A stretch of DNA of 64,000 nucleotides from Pseudomonas sp. SCA2728.1_7 (GTDB taxonomy: Bacteria > Pseudomonadota > Gammaproteobacteria > Pseudomonadales > Pseudomonadaceae), in assembly GCF_018138145.1 (NCBI RefSeq), contig NZ_CP073104.1, positions 5,275,001 to 5,339,000 on the forward strand, given 5' to 3'. A program made the position numbers and the translations under genes. Of the stretch, positions 52,707-61,300 are shown piece by piece (positions within the stretch are counted from its first letter, which is position 1; each line of letters opens with the position of its first letter). The notes under the pieces are model-generated. The model was not told the DNA's origin. It worked only from the letters and a program-made list of their open reading frames with translations, and did not search any database.

Positions 52707-53051
52707 ATGCGAACCGTATTCTTTGAAACAACGATATTTACCACAAGCGTTGGTCAGTACCTGACAGACGATGAGTACCGAGAACTGCAGGCTTATATGC
52801 AGGGCAATCCGTTGGCAGGCGATGTGATGCCCCGAACGGGTGGATTCAGAAAACTACGTTGGGCTGATGCTCGACGTGGCAAGGGCCGACGAGGCGGCTT
52901 GCGGGTCATCTATTATTGGCTTATGAATGATGGTCAGTTCTGGATGTTTGCAATTTACGACAAAGATGAGCTTGAGAATCTGACTGCCGAGCAAGAAAAG
53001 GCGCTCAAAAAAGCCATAGATAAAGAGTTGAAAACACGAGGTACCCCATGA
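52707..53051 (+). CDS. RelE/HigB-type toxin
   Basis: A 114-residue basic protein of the RelE/HigB toxin superfamily, probably a ribosome-dependent mRNA interferase. Typical segments are LTDDEYRELQAYMQGNP, VMPRTGGFRKLRWA, RGGLRVIYYW and MFAIYDKDELENLTAEQ, with the basic core KGRRGGLR. The toxin precedes the antitoxin, as in HigBA and similar systems. The ATG at 52707 is preferred to a TTG two codons earlier. It overlaps the antitoxin by 4 nt. Confidence 0.85.
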   Translation: MRTVFFETTIFTTSVGQYLTDDEYRELQAYMQGNPLAGDVMPRTGGFRKLRWADARRGKGRRGGLRVIYYWLMNDGQFWMFAIYDKDELENLTAEQEKALKKAIDKELKTRGTP

Positions 53052-53362
53052 AAAAACGCGACCTGTTTGCAGAGTTGATGCAGGGCGTTGATGAGATGGC
53101 GGCTCAACGCGAAGGAAAAATTACCCTGCGCAATACAGTGCTTGAGGACAAACCAGTCCCGGAAGTCGGAGCCCAAGAAATCGTGGCTTTGAGAGAAAAG
53201 TTACATATGTCTCAAGCCGTCTTTGCCAAGCGAATCAGGGCGAGTCCCAGCACTCTGAGAAACTGGGAGCAGGAAAAGTCAAAGCCAAATGCTCAAGCTG
53301 CTTTGTTGATCCGTTTGGTTGAAAAATTCCCTGACATGGTTGATCGCCTGAGCGCCGTTTAA
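53048..53362 (+). CDS. XRE-family antitoxin (HigA/NadS-like)
   Basis: A 104-residue protein. The C-terminal part is an XRE helix-turn-helix (EIVALREKLHMSQAVFAKRIRASPSTLRNWEQEKSKP); the N-terminal part (LFAELMQGVDEMAAQREGK) is the usual toxin-binding extension in this family. It overlaps the toxin gene by 4 nt and should both neutralise the toxin and bind the palindrome upstream. A terminator lies about 30 nt downstream. Confidence 0.88.
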   Translation: MKKRDLFAELMQGVDEMAAQREGKITLRNTVLEDKPVPEVGAQEIVALREKLHMSQAVFAKRIRASPSTLRNWEQEKSKPNAQAALLIRLVEKFPDMVDRLSAV

Positions 53363-53392
53363 CGACAAAGTCATTTAAATTTAAAGCCCCAT

Positions 53393-53420
53393 TACTTCGA
53401 AAGAGGTGTGGGGCTTTTGT
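53393..53420 (+). terminator. Terminator after the toxin-antitoxin pair
   Basis: AAAGCCCCA / TGGGGCTTT arms around an internal TTCGAA-containing loop, followed by T-rich sequence. Confidence 0.8.
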
Positions 53421-53562
53421 TTTCCGTGACTGCGGGTTGCGGCGCAGTAACAAACCCCCTAGATTTGGATCCAACCATGACAGTGATAGCTCCTTGCCAT
53501 TTGCGGTTGCCCATCTGTCTTAACCTGCGGTTCTTCATGCACTGATCATAAGGCTGGGCGAA

Positions 53563-54054
53563 ATGACTGAGAGGATGACCTGCGACGAGCGTTTTATTGC
53601 CCTGGCCCAAGAGCTGAACTACGACATTTATGGTGAGAACACCGCCGGCGGCAATTACGCGCCGCTGATCCGTCATCATGATGAGCTGTACATCAGCGGT
53701 ATGGTGCCGCGCACTAACGGCAAGATTCAGTATCCGGGTCGCGTCGGACTGGAGCTGACCCTCAAGGATGCGCAAGCCGCCGCGAGCATCAGTGCGATGC
53801 GTTGCCTGGCGCTGATCGTCGATGCGGTGGGTTCGCTGGACAAGATCAAGGCGTTGTTGCGGGTGACAGTGTATGTGAAGTCGACGCCGGACTTCGTTGA
53901 CCTGAGCGAAGTCGCCAACGGTGCGTCGGACGTGTTCAGTCATGTGCTCGGCGATGCCGGCCGGCACACGCGCACCACAGTCGGTGTGTATCAGTTGCCG
54001 AAGAATGCGGCGATTGAGGTCGACATGATTGTGGCGTTGCATCTTTCGGCTTGA
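53563..54054 (+). CDS. RidA/YjgF-family protein
   Basis: A 163-residue protein of the RidA/YjgF family, whose best-known members hydrolyse reactive enamine/imine intermediates. The family core is visible in YISGMVPRTNGKIQYPGRVG, ALLRVTVYVKSTPDF and the late RTTVGVYQLPKNAAIEVDMIVAL, with the active-site-like Arg before TTVGV. It is longer at the N-terminus than RidA itself (about 128 residues), so it belongs to another subgroup whose substrate is unknown. Stand-alone gene, followed by a repeat element. Confidence 0.85.
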   Translation: MTERMTCDERFIALAQELNYDIYGENTAGGNYAPLIRHHDELYISGMVPRTNGKIQYPGRVGLELTLKDAQAAASISAMRCLALIVDAVGSLDKIKALLRVTVYVKSTPDFVDLSEVANGASDVFSHVLGDAGRHTRTTVGVYQLPKNAAIEVDMIVALHLSA

Positions 54055-54071
54055 GGTGGTTTGGCGGCTTG

Positions 54072-54254
54072 CCCTCACCCTAACCCTCTCCCGGAGGGAG
54101 AGGGGACCGACCGAGGTGTCTTGCGCTATACATCGACCTGAGAGATTGAGGCGATTGTGGATTCGGCGCAGCACTTTCATTTCGGTGCATCTCTTGAATA
54201 TCTCCCGATCGGCTCCCTCTCCCTCTCCCTCGGGAGAGGGCTGGGGTGAGGGGC
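54072..54254. repeat. CCCTCACCC-ended repeat, 180-bp form (copy 2)
   Basis: Begins CCCTCACCCTAACCCTCTCCC and ends GGGAGAGGGCTGGGGTGAGGGG. The middle (GACCGAGGTGTC...ATACATCGACCTGA...GGATTCGG) matches the copy at 43057-43236, including the sequence next to its right-hand hairpin. Confidence 0.85.
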
Positions 54255-54293
54255 TGGGATTTACGCCATTCCGCTAATCCCAAGCCGAAAACC

Positions 54294-54330
54294 AAAAAGC
54301 CCCGCCTGAATCTCAGCGCGGGGCTTTTTC
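54294..54330. terminator. Terminator between the RidA-family gene and the next minus-strand gene
   Basis: AAAAAGCCCCGC / GCGGGGCTTTTT perfect stem with A- and T-runs on both sides. It can end transcription from both directions; the minus-strand gene stop is 18 nt away. Confidence 0.9.
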
Positions 54331-54347
54331 GTACAGTGGCTGCGCTA

Positions 54348-55049
54348 TTACTGCGCGGCGATGCTGTAACCATCAAACGCAGTCTGCTGTTGCAGTGCGG
54401 TGATGATGTTCTTGCGGTTCACTGCCTGTTCGGTACCCGCGTTGTCGACGAAGACTTCGCTTTCCAGCTCCGCCTCTTCGCCTTCACCGACGAAGGTGAA
54501 ACCGAGGAATTCCAGCGCTGCACGGTCAACGTTCAGGCGCGAGCGTGGCGTGCGCAGTGGCAAGGTCACGCTGATGCCGTCCTTGCTGATGGTGAAGATT
54601 TCGACTTCTTTCTTCTTCGCAGCCTTGCTCTTGCCGCCGCTCGGATTGCTGATCGCCTGATGGGTCTGGTTCAGCACTTTCAGCGCGAGGCCGTAAACGA
54701 TTTCCTGGAACGCCGGATCATCCTTGAAGCTGGACAGGATGCGGCCGATCGAGAACTTGCTGCTGAGGTCTTCAAGGGCGGCGAGGTCCGCCGCTTCAGC
54801 GTCTTTCAGCGCCTTGAGTTCGCCCATCAGCTCGTAGGCCTTGTCGTCATCGAAGCTATCGTGAGCCTGACGGATCGCCGCGCGCAGCTCGCGGATCTGG
54901 TCGCTTTCGCGGGTCGACTGGAACGCGTCCAGGACCATCTCGCTGATGATTTTGGCTTGTGGCAGGTGTTGTGAAAGATTGATGGAGTTTTCGTATTCCG
55001 CTTTGGACGATTCGGTGACTACGGATTCAGCGGTGTTGAAATCGGACAT
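54348..55049 (-). CDS. Uncharacterised soluble protein
   Basis: A 233-residue cytoplasmic protein that I do not recognise. The N-terminal two-thirds is alpha-helical and acidic, with heptad-like stretches (IRELRAAIRQAHDSFDDDKAYELMGELKALKDAEAADLAALED). A basic linker SGGKSKAAKKKE follows. The C-terminal part looks beta-rich (VEIFTISKDGISVTLPLR, then LEFLGFTFVGEGEEAELESEV). No signal peptide or membrane helix. The ATG at 55049 has the first residues MSDFNTAESV; the earlier frame is low-quality. Terminated by a strong hairpin. Possibly a two-domain DNA- or protein-binding factor. Confidence 0.7.
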   Translation of the reverse strand: MSDFNTAESVVTESSKAEYENSINLSQHLPQAKIISEMVLDAFQSTRESDQIRELRAAIRQAHDSFDDDKAYELMGELKALKDAEAADLAALEDLSSKFSIGRILSSFKDDPAFQEIVYGLALKVLNQTHQAISNPSGGKSKAAKKKEVEIFTISKDGISVTLPLRTPRSRLNVDRAALEFLGFTFVGEGEEAELESEVFVDNAGTEQAVNRKNIITALQQQTAFDGYSIAAQ

Positions 55050-55370
55050 TGAAATTTCACTACTTTTTAACTTGAGTGGAGATGAGAAAACCGAGGGCTT
55101 TTTCAGGCCGACTAATTTAGGGGAGCGCGGCGGCGTTGTCACGGAGCAACGGGCCGGCGGTCTCAACTATTTGCCCTGGCTGTGCAAATTCATTGAACGC
55201 ATCATCCATTGTTCGGTGCTTTGCTGATCTGTTGATAGCGATAAGCGGAATGTCGCGCCACGCCCGCTCATGCCCAGTAACTGTATATCGCGCCCGTGTA
55301 ATTGCAGGGTACGGTGCACGATACGCAGCCCCTCAGGAAAAACCGGTGTTGGTGAAAAGCGGTTCCTGAA
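55050..55370. other. Intergenic stretch between two minus-strand genes
   Basis: About 320 nt. The part next to 55050 is AT-rich and probably holds the promoter of the uncharacterised gene. I see no gene, repeat or RNA in the rest. Confidence 0.5.
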
Positions 55371-55886
55371 TCATTGGGCGCCCAATGGCGGACGTTGAGC
55401 CTGAAGGGTGCGCAGCAAACGGTAATATTTCAGTGAGCGAGCGCTAATCAGACCACTGATAAAGCCTGATGCTGCGGCTTTGAACAGCAACATATCCGGG
55501 GCGGCAGCGCGCTCTGGGTGCGCGTCATCCTGATAACCGAAGTAGTAGTTCACTGCAAAAAAAAGCAGGAGCAGAATCAGCGCTTTCCAAGTGCCCGGCA
55601 CGATCAACCCGGTTTCCGGATCATCAAGATTTATCCCCTTGTTGGGGAAAATCAGCGATGCCGACAGAGCGCCCAGTAACAAAGCAATGAGCCAGCCGCT
55701 GAGGCTCAAGCCTGGATCAACCGTCAGGTTCAACGACAACAGCGACCAGCCCAACAACACCAGCGGGGTCGACAGCAGGGAAAACCGGCTTTCATGTTGG
55801 GGTTTGCGGGCCTTGAGGCCGAAATACAGCAGAACCAGAAAAACCACATAAACCCACAAGGGAGTATTTTGAAGAGTGACGAGCAT
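55371..55886 (-). CDS. Multi-pass membrane protein of unknown function
   Basis: A 171-residue protein with about four to five hydrophobic helices (near 10-26, 43-60, 65-85, 105-122 and a weaker one near 140-155). The N-terminus LQNTPLWVYVVFLVLLYFGLKARKP resembles small membrane proteins of the DUF6622 type, but I am not sure. ATG at 55886 starts directly before the first helix; an earlier in-frame start adds a poorly matching 12 residues. No functional neighbour. Confidence 0.7.
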   Translation of the reverse strand: MLVTLQNTPLWVYVVFLVLLYFGLKARKPQHESRFSLLSTPLVLLGWSLLSLNLTVDPGLSLSGWLIALLLGALSASLIFPNKGINLDDPETGLIVPGTWKALILLLLFFAVNYYFGYQDDAHPERAAAPDMLLFKAAASGFISGLISARSLKYYRLLRTLQAQRPPLGAQ

Positions 55887-55946
55887 CGCGCAGCGTCCAT
55901 GCTGGAAAGAGAAGCTGATCATAGCGGTTGCCAGAGCGCCCGCCCG

Positions 55947-56351
55947 TTATTTCAATCGCGGTCGCTCCATGGCAATCACCGACGTCTCAAAACCCAGGCG
56001 GGCAAAAAAGGCTTCGGCGCCTTCTCGTCCTGCACGCAGTACCCAGGTGATATCGGGGTTATCGCCCATGACATGCTCAACCAGTCTGCGGCCAATGCCT
56101 GTGCGTCGATACTCGCCATCGACCACGACCATCGACAGGTAACCGTTGGACAAGCCATCGGTTATGCCCCGGGCAAAGCCAACGATCTGCGCGCCGAGCA
56201 GGGCAATCGCCGTGCGTTGCGAGTGTTCGATGAGTTGCGCGAAATGTTCGCTGGAACCGGTACGGTGCCCCCAGCCATGTTGGCCGAGGAACAGCCGTAC
56301 CGACTCCACTTCGTCAGATAGCAGGTCGCGTACGGTCAGGTTGTTATTCAT
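55947..56351 (-). CDS. GNAT-family N-acetyltransferase
   Basis: A 134-residue acetyltransferase of the short GNAT type. The acetyl-CoA loop is in VVDGEYRRTGIGRRLVEHVM, and the final FFARLGFETSVIAMERP is the usual last strand pair. The substrate is unknown. It lies downstream of the LysR gene on the same strand (56-nt gap) and may share its transcript. Confidence 0.88.
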   Translation of the reverse strand: MNNNLTVRDLLSDEVESVRLFLGQHGWGHRTGSSEHFAQLIEHSQRTAIALLGAQIVGFARGITDGLSNGYLSMVVVDGEYRRTGIGRRLVEHVMGDNPDITWVLRAGREGAEAFFARLGFETSVIAMERPRLK

Positions 56352-56407
56352 CTTCGCTTCGACTCCTAGTCAGTAATTCTTCGAGACAATGTCCAGGTCG
56401 CTCGTTT

Positions 56408-57313
56408 TCAGGATCTGCCCCATGTCTGCATCGCGAATTCGACGAAGCGGCGCAGCTTCGGCAAACGATAGCGATCCGGAGCATAAAGCAAATGCAGGGG
56501 GCGGCTTGGAGGTTGATAGTCGGGAACGACGGTCACCAGTTTGCCGTCGCGCAGATCCTGTTCCACCAGTGCATCGGGCAGCATCACGATGCCCATGCCG
56601 GTGCGTGCGGCCTGGTGCAAACCCGCGGAAGTGTTCATCAGCATCGGCCCGCTGACGTCGACGAGAATTTCCCCGTCCGGGCCGCTGAGGCGCCAGCGTT
56701 TTTCCACCGATTGCCAATCGTCGCCGGCAGGGTAGGCGAACGACAGGCAGTCGTGTTGTTGCAAATCTTCAGGGGTTTGCGGCATGCCGCGTCGGGCCAC
56801 GTATTGCGGGGAGGCGCAGACGGTCAGTGTGTAATCGATCAGAGGGCGGGCGATCAGATTCGACTCGTCGAAATGCCCCAGCCGAAACGCCACGTCCAGA
56901 CCACTTTCCAGCAAGTCTGGACGGCTGTTGGTCAGCACCACGTCCATTTTGACCTGTGGATATTGCAGGGAAAACTCGCTGAGCGCTGGCGCCAGGCGTT
57001 CTACGCCAAAAGTCAGTGGCGCGGTAATGCGCAGCAGGCCACGCGGCTCATCGAGTGCTTGTTCCGCCAAGCGTTCGGAGTCGGCCACCAGTCCCAAGAC
57101 ATCCAGACAACGCTGGTAGTAGACGCTGCCAAATTCAGTCAGCCGCTGTCGCCGTGTCGTGCGTTGTAGCAATTGCACTCCGAGCCGCTGTTCCAGCGCA
57201 CGCAGGTGATTGCCGACCATGGTCGTCGACATATCGCACTGCAACGCGGCCGCCGTCATGCTCCCGGCTTCGACGACTTTGACGTACACGCTCATCGACT
57301 GGAACAGGTCCAT
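56408..57313 (-). CDS. LysR-family transcriptional regulator
   Basis: A 301-residue regulator. The winged helix-turn-helix (about 5-62; SMSVYVKVVEAGSMTAAALQ, then LRALEQRLGVQLLQRTTRR) is followed by the LysR substrate-binding domain (LRITAPLTFGVERLAPALSEF). It resembles the AaeR/DmlR-type subgroup. The ATG at 57313 is chosen over a TTG two codons upstream. It diverges from the aminotransferase gene with about 100 nt between, so it probably controls that gene. Confidence 0.92.
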   Translation of the reverse strand: MDLFQSMSVYVKVVEAGSMTAAALQCDMSTTMVGNHLRALEQRLGVQLLQRTTRRQRLTEFGSVYYQRCLDVLGLVADSERLAEQALDEPRGLLRITAPLTFGVERLAPALSEFSLQYPQVKMDVVLTNSRPDLLESGLDVAFRLGHFDESNLIARPLIDYTLTVCASPQYVARRGMPQTPEDLQQHDCLSFAYPAGDDWQSVEKRWRLSGPDGEILVDVSGPMLMNTSAGLHQAARTGMGIVMLPDALVEQDLRDGKLVTVVPDYQPPSRPLHLLYAPDRYRLPKLRRFVEFAMQTWGRS

Positions 57314-57415
57314 TATCAAGCCCTGCTTTTAAATGAATGAAGTTTTGCCGAGTTTATCCAGTTTAGCTGGCTAACCATACTGCCAGCACACCGACCTGCA
57401 CTGGAGTTTGAAGTC

Positions 57416-58597
57416 ATGACCGCCGCCCTGATGAACACCTACCAACCACTGGCCTTGAGCTTCACCAAGGGCCTGGGCACTCGCCTGTGGGATCAGGCCG
57501 GCCGCGAGTATCTGGATGCGGTGGCCGGTGTCGCGGTGACCAATGTCGGCCACTCGCACCCGCGGATTGTTTCGGCGATCAGCGAGCAGGCCGGGTTGTT
57601 GCTGCACACATCGAATCTGTACAGCATCGATTGGCAGCAACAATTGGCTAAACGGCTGACCGAACTGTCGGGGATGGAGCGTGCGTTCTTCAATAACTCG
57701 GGTGCCGAGGCCAATGAAACGGCGCTGAAGCTGGCGCGTTTGTACGGCTGGCGCAAGGGTATCGAACAGCCGCTGGTGGTGGTCATGGCCAACGCGTTCC
57801 ATGGCCGCACACTCGGTACCTTGTCGGCCAGTGATGGTCCGGCGGTGCGCTTGGGTTTCAACGAATTGCCGGGGGATTTCCTCAAAGTGCCGTTCGGTGA
57901 TCTCGCGGCGCTCGAGCAGGCGCAGAAAAAGCACGGCGAGCGCATCGTGGCGATTCTGGTCGAGCCGATTCAGGGTGAAAGTGGCGTGCAACTGGCGCCG
58001 CCCGATTATCTGAAGGGTCTGCGTGATTTGTGCGATCGCCATGCGTGGCTACTGATGCTCGATGAAATCCAGACCGGCATCGGCCGCACCGGGCGTTGGT
58101 TCGCGTTTCAACATGAAGGCATCGTCCCGGATGTCATGACCCTGGCAAAAGGGCTGGGCAACGGCGTGCCAATCGGCGCGTGTCTGGCCCGGGGCAGGGC
58201 GGCGGATCTGTTTACGCCCGGCAGCCATGGCAGCACCTTCGGCGGCAATCCGCTGGCGTGTCGGGTCGGTTGCACGGTGCTGGATATCATCGAAGAACAG
58301 GGCCTGCTGGAAAACGCCCGGATTCAGGGGGAACGGCTATTAACTCGCCTACGCGCAGAGCTGGCGGACAATCCCAATGTGCTGGCGATTCGCGGGCAGG
58401 GCTTGATGATCGGGATCGAGCTGAAACAACCGGTGCGTGATCTGACCCTGATCGCCGCGCGGGATCATGGACTGTTGATCAACGTCACGCGTGGCAAGAC
58501 GATACGGCTGCTGCCACCGTTGACGATTGATGAGCGGGAGGTGGAGATGATTGTCAGAGGTGTGGGGCATACCATCAGTAGTGATATTTGCAGCTAA
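57416..58597 (+). CDS. Class III aminotransferase, acetylornithine type
   Basis: A 393-residue pyridoxal-phosphate enzyme. The cofactor Lys-245 is in LAKGLGNG, preceded by [16 protein letters not shown], and [18 protein letters not shown] is the phosphate-binding region. The sequence fits acetylornithine/succinylornithine aminotransferases (ArgD/AstC). With a divergent LysR regulator and no arg or ast genes nearby, it may be a second paralogue for arginine or another omega-amino acid. Its last 23 nt overlap the convergent yoeB gene (58575-58597). Confidence 0.9.
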   Translation: MTAALMNTYQPLALSFTKGLGTRLWDQAGREYLDAVAGVAVTNVGHSHPRIVSAISEQAGLLLHTSNLYSIDWQQQLAKRLTELSGMERAFFNNSGAEANETALKLARLYGWRKGIEQPLVVVMANAFHGRTLGTLSASDGPAVRLGFNELPGDFLKVPFGDLAALEQAQKKHGERIVAILVEPIQGESGVQLAPPDYLKGLRDLCDRHAWLLMLDEIQTGIGRTGRWFAFQHEGIVPDVMTLAKGLGNGVPIGACLARGRAADLFTPGSHGSTFGGNPLACRVGCTVLDIIEEQGLLENARIQGERLLTRLRAELADNPNVLAIRGQGLMIGIELKQPVRDLTLIAARDHGLLINVTRGKTIRLLPPLTIDEREVEMIVRGVGHTISSDICS

Positions 58598-58829
58598 TAA
58601 CGCAAATCTCACCACCTTCAATGCTGTAGACCAAACGATGCTCACCCGATACTCGTCTGGACCAAAAGCCGCTCATGTTGTGTTTGAGCGGCTCAGGTTT
58701 GCCGATACCTTCAAACGGTTCGCGCTGGATTGCTTTGATCAACAGATTGATACGTTTGAGTCCGGCCTTATCGTTCTGTTGAAACCACAAATAGTCTTCC
58801 CAACCTGATGGCGTGAACTCGATTTTCAT
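58575..58829 (-). CDS. yoeB: YoeB-type mRNA interferase toxin
   Basis: An 84-residue toxin of the Txe/YoeB family that cleaves mRNA at the ribosome. Catalytic residues Glu-46, Arg-65 and the C-terminal His-83 with Tyr-84 are all in the places known from E. coli YoeB. It overlaps yefM by 4 nt (ATGA) and its 3' end overlaps the aminotransferase gene by 23 nt in the opposite sense. It appears intact. Confidence 0.95.
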   Translation of the reverse strand: MKIEFTPSGWEDYLWFQQNDKAGLKRINLLIKAIQREPFEGIGKPEPLKHNMSGFWSRRVSGEHRLVYSIEGGEICVISCKYHY

Positions 58830-59080
58830 TCTTCGATCAATTGCCTCACTTTGGCTTTGCCGGCACGCATTTCGCCAATCGATTTGATCAACCGCTCGGC
58901 ATTGGCGGGAGAGCGCAGTAGGTAGGCTGTTTCTTCGAGTGCGTTGTACTCAGCCAGAGACATCATCACGACGGGCTCACCTTTTTGGCGTGTGACCAGA
59001 AGGGGAGCACGGTCCTCGTTAACGCGGTCCATTGTTTCGGCCAAATGCGCACGGGCGGTGGTGTAGTTGATGGTTTGCAT
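58826..59080 (-). CDS. yefM: YefM-type antitoxin
   Basis: An 84-residue Phd/YefM-family antitoxin. The N-terminal DNA-binding part is MQTINYTTARAHLAETMDRV; LLVTRQKGEPVVMMSLAEYNALEETAYLL is the conserved core, and the C-terminal tail wraps the toxin. The ATG at 59080 has AGGA about 9 nt upstream; earlier codons in the open frame do not match the family. The pair forms a classic antitoxin-first operon. Confidence 0.95.
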   Translation of the reverse strand: MQTINYTTARAHLAETMDRVNEDRAPLLVTRQKGEPVVMMSLAEYNALEETAYLLRSPANAERLIKSIGEMRAGKAKVRQLIEE

Positions 59081-59308
59081 GAAGTAGTCCTCGCTATTAG
59101 CAAAGAACGTACAGAAATGAGTACATGATGACAAGGTGATACCTATCAGTGGTTGTTTCGCAGAAGGCTTGCTGCGAGCACGTTCAGTATCACTTAAGAG
59201 CGCTGGAGACGTTTCTGAGAAGGCTGTAATCCTTGTCCACTGCCTCGGGCAGCGAGAAACCGCCGCGTTGTCGGCATTCGGCATTCCCGGTGTAGGAAAA
59301 AACTATGG

Positions 59309-61228
59309 CTAGTCCGGATAATCCGCCAGATCCGGCGCCAGCATCCGTGTCTTCGCCTTGCCATTCGAATTGTGCTGAATGATCTCGCGCGGCTGCCCCT
59401 GCTCATTGAAAAACACCTGACCGATCCCCGCCGAGTTCCATAGGCGTTCGCCAGCCTCAGCATGTTCCGGCGTGTACGGCACGATGCGCATGCGTCGGCG
59501 TTTGGTGAACCAGTTCAGCGGGGAGCGTGGCGAGTAGAGCCAGCGGTTGAGGCGGTCGAACCATTCCAGTAGGCTTTTCGGAAACTCGTTCTTGATCCCG
59601 CTGCTGGTGATCTGCCAGATTCGCGGCCCGGCCTTGCGGTGTCGGATAAGTACTTCGTAGACGAAGGAATAATGCACATCGCCCGACAGCACCACGTAGT
59701 TACCCGGTGTGCGCGAGTGGCGGAAAATATTCAGGATCACCTGGGCAGCACCGCGATGGGCCATCCAGTTTTCCGCGTCGACCAGCAGCGGGTAACCGCA
59801 CCAACTGAAGACCTTTTGCACCGTTTCAATCAGCTTCACGCCGAAGATCGGCGCCGGAGAAACGATGATCGCTGACGGATGGTCAAGCAGCTCCTGTTGC
59901 AGTTCGCTCAGCGCCTCCCAATCGAGCAGGCCCGAGGGTTGCTTGAGCGCCATCTCACTGCGCCAGCGTCGTGTGCGCGTGTCGATGACCACCAGCGCCG
60001 GGCTGGTTGGCAGGACGAAATGCCAATGCTGAAAGCGCAGCAGGTCATCGATCAGATCATCCTGCACCGGGCTGTCGAGGTACTGATCATCACCGCTGGC
60101 GCTAAGGCTCAGGGTTTTCCCCAGCACATCCTTGAACGCATCGGGATTATTGCCCCAGCCCTGACACAACATGTAGGCGATCAGCGCGTTGCCGATAATG
60201 CGTTTGGAGAATGGATGGCCGTAGGCCGTTTCCTCCCATTGCGCAGACAGATTCCAGTCATCGGTGATGTCGTGGTCGTCGAAAATCATCAGGCTCGGCA
60301 GATGCGCCAGCGCGCGGGCGACCTTGCCTAATCCAGTCTTGAAGGCATCGATGCGAGTCTGTTCGAGGGTGTAGCGCTTGAGGCGTTCGGGCGTTAACTC
60401 GGGTGCTTGCGGATTGATCAGCGACCAGGCGGTCGGCGACCACACCAGCAAGTACATCGCCATGACTTCGGCGAACGTCACCAAGTGATTGTCAGCACTG
60501 CTGCTGGTGAAAATCGGCTTACGTGCCCCGCCGAAAAATCGCTCGCGCAATGTCTCGTTGCTCTCCAGTGCCGGTAACAAATCCGCACGGTGGTAGTAAC
60601 TGGCCGGATGTTCGTAGAGCTTGGCGCTGTCGCTGACGACGGCGCCTTCGAGGTGTTCGTCGAACAGGCCGAGACGTTCGATCAAGGCATGAATCGCCCG
60701 CAACATCGGGCCGGCCACGTCGTCGGCGTAGACCTGATCACCGCTCATCATCAACAGGGCGGGGCGTTGTTGTGGATCGGTTTCCGTTGCCAATAATTGG
60801 TCGACGCAAAGCAAACCATCCGTCGCCGGGTGATGCGGCTTGCGGCAAGAGCCGTGCAGCAGTTGATCGATCCGCGAGCGCAGGACGAAGTTCGGACTGG
60901 TTGCATCGCCGTACAGCAAATGCGCCGCCCAGTCGGCGATGCCGGATGTGCTATCGATCAGCAGGTCATAGTCGATCCGCGTATCGCAGGGCAGGGCGCT
61001 GTCGAGAGAAACATCGATGAGATGAACAAACGCCTGACGACCTACGGGAATGACTGTGCATTTCTCCGCGTCGAGAGGAATGTCTCCTACACCTTGCAGG
61101 CGCAATGTCAGCGCCAGATGGCGCGTACCGATCAACCACAGCACCAACCGCTTCGGCTCCAGCCTGCGCAGCAGTGGGCCGGCCAACACGGCAGGCAACG
61201 AAGAGGGATCAGCGAGGTGTCGGGACAT
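59309..61228 (-). CDS. PhoD-like metallophosphoesterase
   Basis: A 639-residue cytoplasmic-looking protein of the alkaline phosphatase D superfamily. Metal-binding motifs appear in order: the GSCRKPHH block, MMSGDQVYADDVAGP, IFDDHDITDDWN and, late, LSGDVHYSFVYEVLI. No secretion signal is visible, unlike Bacillus PhoD, so its substrate and place are unclear. An upstream in-frame GTG at 61252 would add eight residues; the ATG at 61228 is preferred, with limited evidence. It is a stand-alone gene. Confidence 0.88.
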   Translation of the reverse strand: MSRHLADPSSLPAVLAGPLLRRLEPKRLVLWLIGTRHLALTLRLQGVGDIPLDAEKCTVIPVGRQAFVHLIDVSLDSALPCDTRIDYDLLIDSTSGIADWAAHLLYGDATSPNFVLRSRIDQLLHGSCRKPHHPATDGLLCVDQLLATETDPQQRPALLMMSGDQVYADDVAGPMLRAIHALIERLGLFDEHLEGAVVSDSAKLYEHPASYYHRADLLPALESNETLRERFFGGARKPIFTSSSADNHLVTFAEVMAMYLLVWSPTAWSLINPQAPELTPERLKRYTLEQTRIDAFKTGLGKVARALAHLPSLMIFDDHDITDDWNLSAQWEETAYGHPFSKRIIGNALIAYMLCQGWGNNPDAFKDVLGKTLSLSASGDDQYLDSPVQDDLIDDLLRFQHWHFVLPTSPALVVIDTRTRRWRSEMALKQPSGLLDWEALSELQQELLDHPSAIIVSPAPIFGVKLIETVQKVFSWCGYPLLVDAENWMAHRGAAQVILNIFRHSRTPGNYVVLSGDVHYSFVYEVLIRHRKAGPRIWQITSSGIKNEFPKSLLEWFDRLNRWLYSPRSPLNWFTKRRRMRIVPYTPEHAEAGERLWNSAGIGQVFFNEQGQPREIIQHNSNGKAKTRMLAPDLADYPD

Positions 61229-61300
61229 CGGAGGGCGAAGCTCAAGGCGCACAGGCCGGCGATGATAGCGCAGCCGGCGCCTTGAACCCTTAAATCAGCC

